Made by a program: the position numbers and the translations under genes. The notes under the pieces are model-generated. The model did no database searches. It saw nothing but the letters and a program-made list of their open reading frames with translations, and was not told the DNA's origin. DNA of 18,927 nt, from contig JAPLER010000053.1 of the NCBI GenBank assembly GCA_026391115.1, positions 1 to 18,927 of the forward strand. The letters run 5' to 3'. Below, piece after piece: positions 12,837-18,905 of this stretch (its first letter is position 1; the number at the start of each line of letters is the position of its first letter). This DNA comes from Bacteroidota bacterium. GTDB taxonomy: Bacteria > Bacteroidota > Bacteroidia > Chitinophagales > Chitinophagaceae.

Positions 12837-13529
12837 TTAGCGTTTAAAAATTTTATAAATAATAACCACTACCAAAACAATTGCAACTATGTAAATGGCT
12901 TTACTGGTGCTGGTTTGTGCTGGTGATGCTGTGGCTGTTTCTAGTGTTTGTAATGTTTCTTTTTGTTGTTGTGTGGTTTTTAATTTGCCACAACTCATTG
13001 TACTATATGCAGCATTTAATTTGCTTTGCAAATCGCTTATTACATAAAGGCTGTAACTGTGTAAATTGTCATCTCTATCGGCTGCATAAATTTTATCAAC
13101 GTTTAATTTTTCAACTTCCAAAGCGTCAACCATTTCTTTAATAGTTGCACAATTATTTGTATCTCCTAAATTTAGCAAAGGAAATTTTGCATATAATTTA
13201 GAAGCTAAAAAAAACTTATACATTCCTTGTTGCCAATTGCAATTGCCATTGTTTTTTGGTGGCAATCCATAAGCATCGTAAGCACTATAACAAGCGTTGT
13301 TGTTGTTGGCGTTGTTATAAAAATTAAGCATATCGTTGTATTGCCACATACAACCAAATGTTTTTATAATTTCAAGACACATTAAACGAATATCATTAGG
13401 CGTAGCAGCCGCAGCACTTGCAGCCGCAGCAGCCGCAGCACTTGCAGCACTTGCAGCACTTGTTTGCTGTTGTGCAAGAAAGTCTTTTGCATTTTTAATA
13501 CTCCATTGTTGTAATTCTCCTATTGTCAT
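12837..13529 (-). CDS. Membrane protein with Ala-rich repeat and C-tail anchor
   Basis: This encodes 230 aa. Residues 20-43 are an Ala/Ser tract (QTSAASAASAAAAAAASAAA) encoded by a GC-rich tandem repeat. The following domain (45-185) has several Cys (LMCLEII, TFGCMWQ, NACYSA, NGNCNWQ, NNCATI, MSCGKL), suggesting an extracellular disulfide-bonded fold of mixed helices. A Thr/Gln linker (186-208) leads to a C-terminal membrane segment (about 209-226, AIYIVAIVLVVVIIYKIF) with tail KR. This is the largest ectodomain of the late membrane proteins. A role as a virion spike base or entry protein is inferred from topology alone. Confidence 0.65.
   Translation of the reverse strand: MTIGELQQWSIKNAKDFLAQQQTSAASAASAAAAAAASAAAATPNDIRLMCLEIIKTFGCMWQYNDMLNFYNNANNNNACYSAYDAYGLPPKNNGNCNWQQGMYKFFLASKLYAKFPLLNLGDTNNCATIKEMVDALEVEKLNVDKIYAADRDDNLHSYSLYVISDLQSKLNAAYSTMSCGKLKTTQQQKETLQTLETATASPAQTSTSKAIYIVAIVLVVVIIYKIFKR
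13404..13461. repeat. GC-rich tandem repeat coding a poly-Ala/Ser tract
   Basis: Six-to-nine-base units of the form GCAGCACTT and GCAGCC repeat in the 5' part of the gene at 12837-13529, including three consecutive GCAGCACTT copies at about 13436-13462. They are much richer in GC than the surrounding DNA. Slippage in nine-base units would change the Ala tract length without a frameshift. Confidence 0.8.
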
Positions 13530-13880
13530 CTAATTGTCTTTTTTTATTATTAACAAAGCAATTACTGCAACTACCATTACTGCAACAATTACTATTACAG
13601 TTTGGTTATTGCTTTTGCTGGTGTTACCCTGTTGCTGTAGCTTAATTTGTGTAACTGCATTTGTAAGTATTGCGTAGCGTTCTGTTTCTGTTTTTGCATT
13701 GTTTAATTGGCTTTGCAAAACATAGTTTTGCTCATTGCTTAGTTGCCCTAATGACTGTTGAAATTTCTGTTCATTCTCTTGTAACTGTAGTTGTTTTTTT
13801 GCAATTTTATTACCAGTAATAATACTGTTAATTGTATTTGCAACACCAGTTACCGCTCCTACTATTTCGCCTATTGCCAT
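13530..13880 (-). CDS. Coiled-coil membrane protein, C-tail anchored
   Basis: This encodes 116 aa. A hydrophobic/Gly-Ala N-terminus (MAIGEIVGAVTGVANTINSI) is followed by a Gln/Glu-rich helix with heptad-like spacing (about 28-75, KKQLQLQENEQKFQQSLGQL and onwards). A Thr/Asn linker and a C-terminal membrane segment (about 93-112, TVIVIVAVMVVAVIALLIIK) end in KDN. The N-terminus recalls small phage proteins that insert or associate with membranes. It is one of the block of C-tail-anchored late proteins (13530, 13887, 12837, 15151). Probably a virion membrane protein; a membrane-tube or entry role is possible. Confidence 0.65.
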   Translation of the reverse strand: MAIGEIVGAVTGVANTINSIITGNKIAKKQLQLQENEQKFQQSLGQLSNEQNYVLQSQLNNAKTETERYAILTNAVTQIKLQQQGNTSKSNNQTVIVIVAVMVVAVIALLIIKKDN

Positions 13881-13886
13881 TTTAAA

Positions 13887-14279
13887 CTATTTTCTTTTAA
13901 TTAATGCAAAGCCTACAACAACCAATAACACTACACCTACTGCAACCAAAACAAAAGTCATTGTGTTGTCTTTTTTTGGTTCGTCTTGTGCTGCTGTGGC
14001 TGGTTGTTGTACAATTACTTGAGGTGTGCCACTACCGCCATTTGTAACACTACTACCACCATTAGGCAATACAATCGTTTGCTGTGCTGGTGTGTCTTTA
14101 GTAGCTGTAATTATTTGTGCTGCTGTGCTGCCTAAACCTTGCACCACATTAAGCCAACTTGGTGGCTGGTTGGTTGCACTGTTGGGGCTTGCTGCTGGGT
14201 TTTTTGTTATATTTGCACCAGCTATAAACGCTGCTGCTTGTGGGTTTCTAAAAAATCTTACTCCGTATCTATTAGTCAT
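13887..14279 (-). CDS. Membrane protein, C-tail anchored
   Basis: This encodes 130 aa. The N-terminus (MTNRYGVRFFRNPQAAAFIAG) is basic and hydrophobic. It is followed by a low-complexity Gly/Ala/Thr/Ser/Pro region (about 30-95) and the membrane segment TFVLVAVGVVLLVVVGFALI (about 107-126) with tail KRK. Same arrangement as its downstream neighbour and the 64-aa and 230-aa late proteins. The flexible middle suggests an extended arm between the membrane and capsid shell. The spacing is 6 bp to the next gene, and no family is recognised. Confidence 0.65.
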   Translation of the reverse strand: MTNRYGVRFFRNPQAAAFIAGANITKNPAASPNSATNQPPSWLNVVQGLGSTAAQIITATKDTPAQQTIVLPNGGSSVTNGGSGTPQVIVQQPATAAQDEPKKDNTMTFVLVAVGVVLLVVVGFALIKRK

Positions 14280-14305
14280 AAAACAAAGGTTTTTAAGGTT
14301 AAAAA

Positions 14306-14902
14306 TTAGGCTTCAATGTCTAGCTGGTTTGTGCTTGCGTTCCACACGTGTTTTATAGATGTGTTGCCCTCTATTGGTTCGGGTGGTTTTACTTCTTGCG
14401 AATTATCTGCACCAGTATTATTGTTGGTGTTATCGCTTGGCAAATCGCTATGCTCTAAACCCTCTACCAGCTTACTGTATTGCAATTGAGTAAGCAAGTC
14501 AACGCTATGCCCTTTTACTTCTACTGCACCACCGCTTAACTTAGCCATTTCGCTTGCAATTTGTTTATAAATTGCAGCTTTCATTGCTGGTGTAGCTTCT
14601 TTTAAATATTGCAATAGTTTAGTTATTTGTGATGCAGGGTCGTGTTCGTTTGCTATATCGGCTGTAATGGCTAGTAATTGTAAAGCACGTTGGCAATTCA
14701 ATAATAACTTAGCCCTAATAGCATCGTCAATATTTGAGGGAATAAGTGCCGTTAATACATCCAATACTGGACTTTCTAGCAAAGTTTTTAAACGTTGCAC
14801 AAATTCAACTGAAGGCTGCACGTGGTCGTAAATCCATTTGTTTAAATTGCCACCAAATAATAGCTTTAAAAAGCTAACTATTTTGTTAAAAAATTTTTTC
14901 AT
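14306..14902 (-). CDS. Hypothetical late protein with amphipathic N-terminus
   Basis: This encodes 198 aa. Residues 1-20 (MKKFFNKIVSFLKLLFGGNL) form an amphipathic helix likely to lie on a membrane. The central part (30-135) is helical: LLLNCQRALQLLAITADIAN, then LLQYLKEATPAMKAAIYKQI and ASEMAKLSGGAVEVKGHSVD. It is followed by LLTQLQYSKLVEGL and a disordered acidic/Asn-rich linker (155-175). The segment 'A-x-x-K-x-I-A-S-x-M-A-K-L...D-L-L-T-Q-L-Q-Y' resembles a motif I associate with small Bacteroidota phage proteins of unknown function. Perhaps a peripheral membrane or scaffold protein of the capsid. Confidence 0.6.
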   Translation of the reverse strand: MKKFFNKIVSFLKLLFGGNLNKWIYDHVQPSVEFVQRLKTLLESPVLDVLTALIPSNIDDAIRAKLLLNCQRALQLLAITADIANEHDPASQITKLLQYLKEATPAMKAAIYKQIASEMAKLSGGAVEVKGHSVDLLTQLQYSKLVEGLEHSDLPSDNTNNNTGADNSQEVKPPEPIEGNTSIKHVWNASTNQLDIEA

Positions 14903-14927
14903 TGTATGTGTTTTTATTGATTAAGAA

Positions 14928-15149
14928 TTAAAGTGTTAAGTCTGTTTTTTCTAACACTGTTATTCGTTGCTCGTGGTTTTCAAATTTTATTTCGTGTCTG
15001 TTTACCTTGTCAATTGTTTTGTCGTGTTCGTTTACCAAACGCTTTAAAAAGTAAACAATAAGGGCTAATAAAAATGTAGAAATAGTGCCAAAAACAACAA
15101 GCATTTTACTTAACATTTCTACGCTATTAACTTGTGTTGTTATATCCAT
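14928..15149 (-). CDS. Membrane protein with C-terminal coiled coil
   Basis: This encodes 73 aa. The membrane segment (about 16-35, MLVVFGTISTFLLALIVYFL) is followed by a charged helix with heptad repeats (40-70, NEHDKTIDKVNRHEIKFENH and then EQRITVLEKT). The layout fits holins, spanin-like proteins and small virion membrane proteins of tailless phages. Its place next to the capsid gene, rather than with the lysozyme, makes a virion role slightly more likely than lysis. It ends 25 bp before the 14902 gene and begins 1 bp after the stop of the 15151 gene. Confidence 0.6.
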   Translation of the reverse strand: MDITTQVNSVEMLSKMLVVFGTISTFLLALIVYFLKRLVNEHDKTIDKVNRHEIKFENHEQRITVLEKTDLTL

Positions 15150-15150
15150 T

Positions 15151-15345
15151 CTATTTGCGTCTTATTAGTATAAATACTGTAGTTAAAACAACAATTGCAA
15201 TGGCAACAATTACCAATATTTTTTTTGTGTTAGTTGGTGTTTTGGTGTCGGTTTTTTGGGCTGTTATTTCGGCTGCTTTTTGAGTGCCTACATAAGTGCC
15301 AATTGTTGACGCTGCAAGGTTTGCTATTTCGGCTACACTACTCAT
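15151..15345 (-). CDS. Small C-tail-anchored membrane protein, 64 aa
   Basis: The likely start is MSSVAEI (ATG at 15345), because the upstream in-frame ATG at 15369 would lie inside the hairpin stem. The 64-aa protein has a short helical N-terminus (AEIANLAASTIGTYVG), a Lys/Thr-rich linker and the membrane segment KILVIVAIAIVVLTTVFILI with tail RRK. The layout (short polar head, membrane helix, basic tail) is that of minor membrane proteins in PRD1-like virions. It directly follows the hairpin after the capsid gene, so it is probably expressed at a lower level than the capsid protein. Confidence 0.6.
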   Translation of the reverse strand: MSSVAEIANLAASTIGTYVGTQKAAEITAQKTDTKTPTNTKKILVIVAIAIVVLTTVFILIRRK

Positions 15346-15360
15346 TTTTTGGTTTAAAAG

Positions 15361-15392
15361 AAAGGGCAAATAATGGGTATTATTTGCCCTTT
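15361..15392 (-). terminator. Strong hairpin after the major capsid candidate (partial terminator or stabiliser)
   Basis: AAAGGGCAAATAAT (15361-15374) and ATTATTTGCCCTTT (15379-15392) form a perfect 14-bp stem around a 4-base loop, 29 bp after the stop at 15422. On the minus strand it is followed by CTTTT, a weak T run, so it would stop or stabilise part of the transcript. This is a common way to raise capsid expression over downstream genes. Confidence 0.8.
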
Positions 15393-15421
15393 AATCATTA
15401 GATAAATTGGGTTGTTAAAAA

Positions 15422-16069
15422 CTAGGCGTTGATGTAGTTTTGTGCAATTGTTCTAGTAGCAAGGTCGCTGTAAGCGGCTTCTGCTAATCTATCCAAAGCC
15501 ATTTCTTCATCATAAAACGCACCGCAATAGAAAATAAATGTTACTTCTGTTGGCGTGTCACTGCTAACACGTGCAGCAATTGGGTAACTAATTTCTGTTG
15601 CACCATCCAATTGGAAAGGCGTTTTAACAATAATCATCTCTCTATCATTAGCAGTGGTGCTTTTGAAACTAGAAAAGTTAATTGTTCTTGGTGCTGGTTT
15701 TTGAAAATGGTCTTTTTCTTGCAAAGTCAATACTTTGCTTAAAGCGTTTCTGTTGGTACTTTCAACTTGCAAACGCAATACACGTGTTGGATAGCGTGCA
15801 ATGGCTGCTTTAAATTGTGCAATACTTACACTGCCGTTTACAGTAGCTTCTAAGCCCTCTATTCCATTAATTTCGCCCTCTACTAATTGTTTAGCATTTT
15901 CGGGAAAGTAGCTAGGAAATAAAGAAACTACGTGCTGTGCTGTTGTTGCATTGGTAACAGTTACACTAAAAACTCTTTCGCTCATATTTGCTGCTTCGTC
16001 TGCAAATCCTGTTGCGTTGCCAAAATTTAAGTGTGGTAAATTGGCTACTACAATTTCTTGTGGTGTCAT
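15422..16069 (-). CDS. Candidate major capsid protein (215 aa)
   Basis: This 215-aa protein is the only sizeable late protein with no membrane segment, no linker and no enzyme motif. Its N-terminal part (about 30-65) has a strand RVFSVTVTNATTAQHVVSLF; the C-terminal half (110-185) is strand-rich (PRTINFSSFKSTTANDREMI, then IVKTPFQLDG, PIAARVSSD and EVTFIFYCGAFYD). It ends in a helix (DEEMALDRLAEAAYSDLATR). A beta-rich, soluble, mid-late gene followed by a strong hairpin and preceded by the packaging ATPase cluster fits a major capsid protein. At 215 aa it is shorter than known double-jelly-roll capsid proteins and nearer single-jelly-roll ones such as in P23-77. Capsid role is inferred from position and composition only. 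Confidence 0.5.
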   Translation of the reverse strand: MTPQEIVVANLPHLNFGNATGFADEAANMSERVFSVTVTNATTAQHVVSLFPSYFPENAKQLVEGEINGIEGLEATVNGSVSIAQFKAAIARYPTRVLRLQVESTNRNALSKVLTLQEKDHFQKPAPRTINFSSFKSTTANDREMIIVKTPFQLDGATEISYPIAARVSSDTPTEVTFIFYCGAFYDEEMALDRLAEAAYSDLATRTIAQNYINA

Positions 16070-16108
16070 AAAAATTTGTTTTAAAATTTTTGTTGTTAAT
16101 AAATTGGG

Positions 16109-16261
16109 TTACTTGGTTGGTGCTGGTGTTGTTGGGTCTTTTTTAAAGGCTGAAATTTTGCCGTCTTTATCTGCTTTTGAATTGGCTACAACTACCATTG
16201 TAACTACCAAAGCAACAACTGCAAAAACTGCTAGGTTTGCCCATTTACTTGTAAAAAACAT
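16109..16261 (-). CDS. Small single-pass membrane protein, 50 aa
   Basis: A 51-codon frame runs from ATG at 16261 to TAA at 16109. It reads MFFTSKWANLAVFAVVALVV, with a membrane segment of about residues 8-26, then the polar tail ANSKADKDGKISAF and a Pro/Thr end. It lies 39 bp upstream of the capsid candidate and is the first gene after the 16391 terminator. Its size and position match small virion membrane or packaging proteins of tailless phages; no family is recognised. Confidence 0.65.
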   Translation of the reverse strand: MFFTSKWANLAVFAVVALVVTMVVVANSKADKDGKISAFKKDPTTPAPTK

Positions 16262-16298
16262 AGTTTAATTTTTTGGTGAATAATTTCGATTAGAGCAG

Positions 16299-16334
16299 CA
16301 AAATATAAAACAAATTGAAATGCTTGAAACGCAA
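16299..16334 (-). promoter_or_regulatory. Weak candidate promoter for the capsid segment
   Basis: On the minus strand TATTTTG (16305-16299) is the same -7-like box as at 12-6, with a TTG at 16334-16332, 26 bases upstream. It lies between the terminator and the 50-aa gene. The 204-bp gap (16263-16466) needs some promoter if the hairpin is strong, but this match is poor. Nothing else was found in the gap. Confidence 0.25.
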
Positions 16335-16390
16335 TAGGTGTAAAGGTTTCAAATGTTTTTGGTAGGTGTAAAACTTGTAAAAAATTGCAT

Positions 16391-16420
16391 AAAAAAAACA
16401 CTCAAATTGAGTGTTTTTTA
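16391..16420. terminator. Bidirectional terminator within the late region
   Basis: AAAAAACACTC (16393-16403) pairs perfectly with GAGTGTTTTTT (16409-16419) around AAATT, with A and T runs on both sides. On the minus strand it ends the transcript of the ATPase cluster and splits the late region in two: 18905-16467 and 16261-9250. Confidence 0.85.
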
Positions 16421-16466
16421 AACCAATAGTGGCGAACTGTCAAAGCGTGTTTGTGTTTATATATTA

Positions 16467-16694
16467 TTACTTATGCTTTCGTTTTCTGTTATTGGTTATA
16501 TCTTGATAAAAAGGTTTAAGTTTTTGATTGTCTCGTTGGGCTTTTAATTGTTGTTGTTTTAATGCTGCTGGTGTGTTGGTTGGTTGGTAATCGCTTTGGT
16601 AGTTTATTTTAACACCATTCTTTTTGGGCTTAAATATTTTTATTAAAGCTGGTAAAAAAAGTAACACTATAAAGCCTATAAATAAAGCACTCAT
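16467..16694 (-). CDS. Small membrane protein with basic tail, 75 aa
   Basis: I start this gene at MSALF (ATG at 16694), 1 bp after the upstream stop, rather than at the ATG at 16739 that would overlap the upstream gene by 44 bp. The 75-aa protein has an N-terminal membrane segment (3-21, ALFIGFIVLLFLPALIKIF). A strongly basic, Gln-rich cytosolic-type tail (KPKKNGVKINY, ALKQQQLKAQRDNQKLK) ends in NRKRKHK. The tail could bind DNA, linking the genome to the membrane. It follows the ATPase and a 75-aa gene, so it may act at the packaging vertex. Confidence 0.65.
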   Translation of the reverse strand: MSALFIGFIVLLFLPALIKIFKPKKNGVKINYQSDYQPTNTPAALKQQQLKAQRDNQKLKPFYQDITNNRKRKHK

Positions 16695-16695
16695 A

Positions 16696-16923
16696 TTAAT
16701 TGTTTTGTGTGTGAATAATATTGTAAATAGCATCAACATATTTTGGTGGTAATTCCTTTGCAGCCTTGTAAGTGTAAGGCTCTAAAAACTTTTTTAACTC
16801 TGCATCAAAAGCTGCATCTATAAAAATCCAACTCCATAACACACACACTTTTACTTTGTGTATTTGTGCAATTTTGCCAATGGTGTTGCGGTGTTTATAT
16901 TCTGTTTCTTGGTTGGGTTGCAT
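16696..16923 (-). CDS. Hypothetical protein, 75 aa, next to ATPase
   Basis: This 75-aa protein starts MQPNQETEYKHRNTIGKIAQ; the second part, KVKVCVLWSWIFIDAAFDAE, is an aromatic, hydrophobic stretch that is too mixed to call a membrane span. The rest is helical (KKFLEPYTYKAAKELPPKYV). The family is not recognised. It sits 3 bp after the ATPase stop and 1 bp before the membrane protein, in the tight cluster 18905-16467, so it may help in packaging or as a vertex protein. Confidence 0.55.
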   Translation of the reverse strand: MQPNQETEYKHRNTIGKIAQIHKVKVCVLWSWIFIDAAFDAELKKFLEPYTYKAAKELPPKYVDAIYNIIHTQNN

Positions 16924-16926
16924 AGG

Positions 16927-17490
16927 TTACATTTGAATTATTGTGTAATCAAATTTGCTTTTACTTTTTCTTATTTCTTCGCCAGCTTCTTTTATTTGAT
17001 ACCAGTTAAAAAACTTGTCTTGTCTTATGTTGAAATTGTCTAGTGTTTTAAACAATACCATTGCATTGTAATTTTTTGCTATATATGGCGGAACATCGCT
17101 AAGAGAATGAAACATAAAAGCTAAATCAAAGTTTCTTTTTCTCATATCAATAATGCACTTTTTTAAAGCATTACTAATATTACTGCTTACATATTTTGCA
17201 GCATCTTCAAATATTACAAAAGCGTTGCGTTGGTAGGTGTTTAAGGTTAAAAACAAATCGCTATCGTCTGCATCTTCACATCTTATTTTTTTACTTCTAA
17301 CATTTTTTAAACTCTCAATATCAACCACATCAAAATCATTATAAAATGGGTGTGCATCGGTATCTACAACTATTATTTTATTAGCAATGTGGCTTTTAAT
17401 AAAAGCATTAGCAACATTGTTGGCGTGGGTGGTTTTGCCACTGCCACGCTGCCCAATAAAAAGAAATAATTTGTTTTGTCTTTCGCTCAC
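16927..17490 (-). CDS. Genome-packaging ATPase (A32/FtsK-like)
   Basis: This encodes 187 aa. A P-loop near the N-terminus reads GQRGSGKT (13-20, K19). Walker B is NAFVIFED (89-96), and after a Lys/Arg-rich helix comes a hydrophobic strand with DLAFMFHSLSDVPPYI (122-137), which takes the place of the sensor motif in A32-like ATPases. The compact size, absence of a nuclease domain and place beside membrane and capsid genes fit packaging ATPases of PRD1/PM2-type phages rather than terminases. A Zot-type secretion ATPase of filamentous phages shares the fold and cannot be excluded, but it would not need the lysozyme and membrane gene set seen here. Motor role is inferred from the family. Confidence 0.75.
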   Translation of the reverse strand: MSERQNKLFLFIGQRGSGKTTHANNVANAFIKSHIANKIIVVDTDAHPFYNDFDVVDIESLKNVRSKKIRCEDADDSDLFLTLNTYQRNAFVIFEDAAKYVSSNISNALKKCIIDMRKRNFDLAFMFHSLSDVPPYIAKNYNAMVLFKTLDNFNIRQDKFFNWYQIKEAGEEIRKSKSKFDYTIIQM

Positions 17491-17492
17491 AA

Positions 17493-18098
17493 TTACAAGG
17501 TTTTAAGGGCTGCAAAATTTGGTGTTAAAGCACCCAACAAACTAAGCATAAGCAACATTTGTGGGCTTAGTTGTTGCTGCTTTTCTCTCATTATTTGCTT
17601 TAAGGCAAACTTTATGTTTTCGCTACTTCTATTGTCAAAAGCCAAATCTTTTTGAAAGGTTTTAACATTATCGTACAACTCCAATATTGCACTTTCTTCG
17701 CTGGTGTAGGTTGGTGTTTCAGTTGCTTTGTTTTTGTGTGCTGCTTCTTGCTCACGTAGCATTAAATGCAACTTTTGCATTGCACCATCTCCATAAATTT
17801 CACGTGACTTTGTTTTTAGTTTTCGGTTACTTAAATAGGTAAAACCAAATTCCTGTACAGTGTCAAAAGTGGTTACTATTATATCTGCTACAAATTCCAA
17901 TTGTTCCTCACTCATTGGCTGCTTTGGTATAGCTGTAGTAGTTGGTTGTTGTGGTGTTGTTGGTTCGGCTGGTGCAACTTCTTTTACTGGTTCTTCTAAT
18001 GGTGCTGGTGGCAATTCAACCTCTGTAGCAATAACTGTAGGTTGTGCAACATTTTCTATTAAACCTTCTATATTGTTTAAAACAATGGTTTTTTTCAT
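17493..18098 (-). CDS. Hypothetical late protein with Pro-rich N-terminus
   Basis: This encodes 201 aa. The N-terminal third (20-62) is Pro/Thr/Glu-rich linker (EVELPPAPLEEPVKEVAPAE, PTTPQQPTTTAIPKQPM). It is followed by a helical domain (65-185: QLEFVADIIVTTFDTVQEFG, then KSREIYGDGAMQKLHLMLRE and SEESAILELYDNVKTFQKDL). It ends in a hydrophobic helix LLMLSLLGALTPNFAA that may touch the membrane but is short for a span. It lies 2 bp upstream of the packaging ATPase, so it is a candidate partner or portal-like adaptor. No family recognised. Confidence 0.6.
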   Translation of the reverse strand: MKKTIVLNNIEGLIENVAQPTVIATEVELPPAPLEEPVKEVAPAEPTTPQQPTTTAIPKQPMSEEQLEFVADIIVTTFDTVQEFGFTYLSNRKLKTKSREIYGDGAMQKLHLMLREQEAAHKNKATETPTYTSEESAILELYDNVKTFQKDLAFDNRSSENIKFALKQIMREKQQQLSPQMLLMLSLLGALTPNFAALKTL

Positions 18099-18101
18099 AG
18101 C

Positions 18102-18377
18102 TTAGTCTTTATATTTTTTTAACACTTCTACAAGTGGTTTAAACTCTAATTTGTCAATAAAGTTTTCTTCTTTTTTGCCAAAAAAACTTGGTGTTATAGC
18201 TGCTGTAAGTTCTTTTATTATAGACTTTACTACAGTTTGAATTTTTACCTTTTCTTCACTAAACACACCTTTATTGCTCACGCCTATATGGTCTGTAATG
18301 TTTACAATAAAAACTTTAACAGTTTTTAAGTCTGCTTTTAAGGCTGCATTTTCTGCCTGTAATTGTTCTACGTTCAT
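18102..18377 (-). CDS. Small coiled-coil protein, 91 aa
   Basis: This encodes 91 aa. The N-terminus (MNVEQLQAENAALKADLKTV) is a good short coiled coil. The C-terminus (IKELTAAITPSFFGKKEENF) reads as helices and a link. No membrane segment is present. Second gene of the late cluster, 12 bp after the RHH-like gene and 3 bp before the next. It could be a scaffolding or oligomerisation partner; nothing more can be said. Confidence 0.55.
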   Translation of the reverse strand: MNVEQLQAENAALKADLKTVKVFIVNITDHIGVSNKGVFSEEKVKIQTVVKSIIKELTAAITPSFFGKKEENFIDKLEFKPLVEVLKKYKD

Positions 18378-18389
18378 AATGTGTAATGT

Positions 18390-18905
18390 TTAGAATGATT
18401 TTAGCTTGCAAACATCTTTAAACAAACTATTTTTAAATAATATAGGCTCTATATACTTGCTACCATCTTTGCCATCGGGTACTGGTGTAATGAAAGGAAT
18501 TTTTAAACGATTTGCTTCACAAACACGTGTATAGTGCAAACCAACATCTACCAAATACCTTAACACTTGATTATTGTTTTCAAACACACCAGCTTCTACA
18601 TAGGCTTCTATGTTGGCATCCATATACTTACTTTCTTTTGCATCCAACATTATCGTATATGATTTTCGCTTGCTGCTTTCAACTGCTTCTTTATCGTTGT
18701 AATAATGTTGTACATCATTATTTGCAATTGCTGGAGTTTGTATTGGTGGTGTTTGTAAATTGTCTGTTGGTGTGTGTATTACATCAACAACTTCAAAAAA
18801 TGCAATTGCATCTGCTTTGGGTTGCTCTACATTTTCATTGGTGTTGTTTTCAACTGCTGGCTGTTGCTGGTTATCTGTTGTTGTGGTGTCTAAATTCTCA
18901 CTCAT
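18390..18905 (-). CDS. Ribbon-helix-helix-like protein, first late gene
   Basis: This encodes 171 aa. Residues 1-75 are disordered and acidic/polar. Residues 80-125 follow the ribbon-helix-helix order: a strand KSYTIMLD, helix A ESKYMDANIEAYVEAG, a turn FENN, and helix B NQVLRYLVDVGLHY. This is the arrangement of CopG/ParD/omega-type DNA-binding proteins. The C-terminus (130-171) is mixed. As first gene of the late operon and, if the molecule is circular, only about 60 bp from the heptad array at 45-208, it is the natural candidate to bind it: omega proteins bind arrays of 7-bp repeats in both orientations. It may therefore control its own operon or help in partition. Confidence 0.6.
   Translation of the reverse strand: MSENLDTTTTDNQQQPAVENNTNENVEQPKADAIAFFEVVDVIHTPTDNLQTPPIQTPAIANNDVQHYYNDKEAVESSKRKSYTIMLDAKESKYMDANIEAYVEAGVFENNNQVLRYLVDVGLHYTRVCEANRLKIPFITPVPDGKDGSKYIEPILFKNSLFKDVCKLKSF

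Noticed and set aside
9250..18905. Filamentous (inovirus-type) phage interpretation from the Zot-like ATPase and small membrane proteins
   Set aside because: A lysozyme, a soluble beta-rich capsid candidate, spike-like proteins and a histone-like protein do not fit. No filamentous Rep or pIII-like protein was seen.
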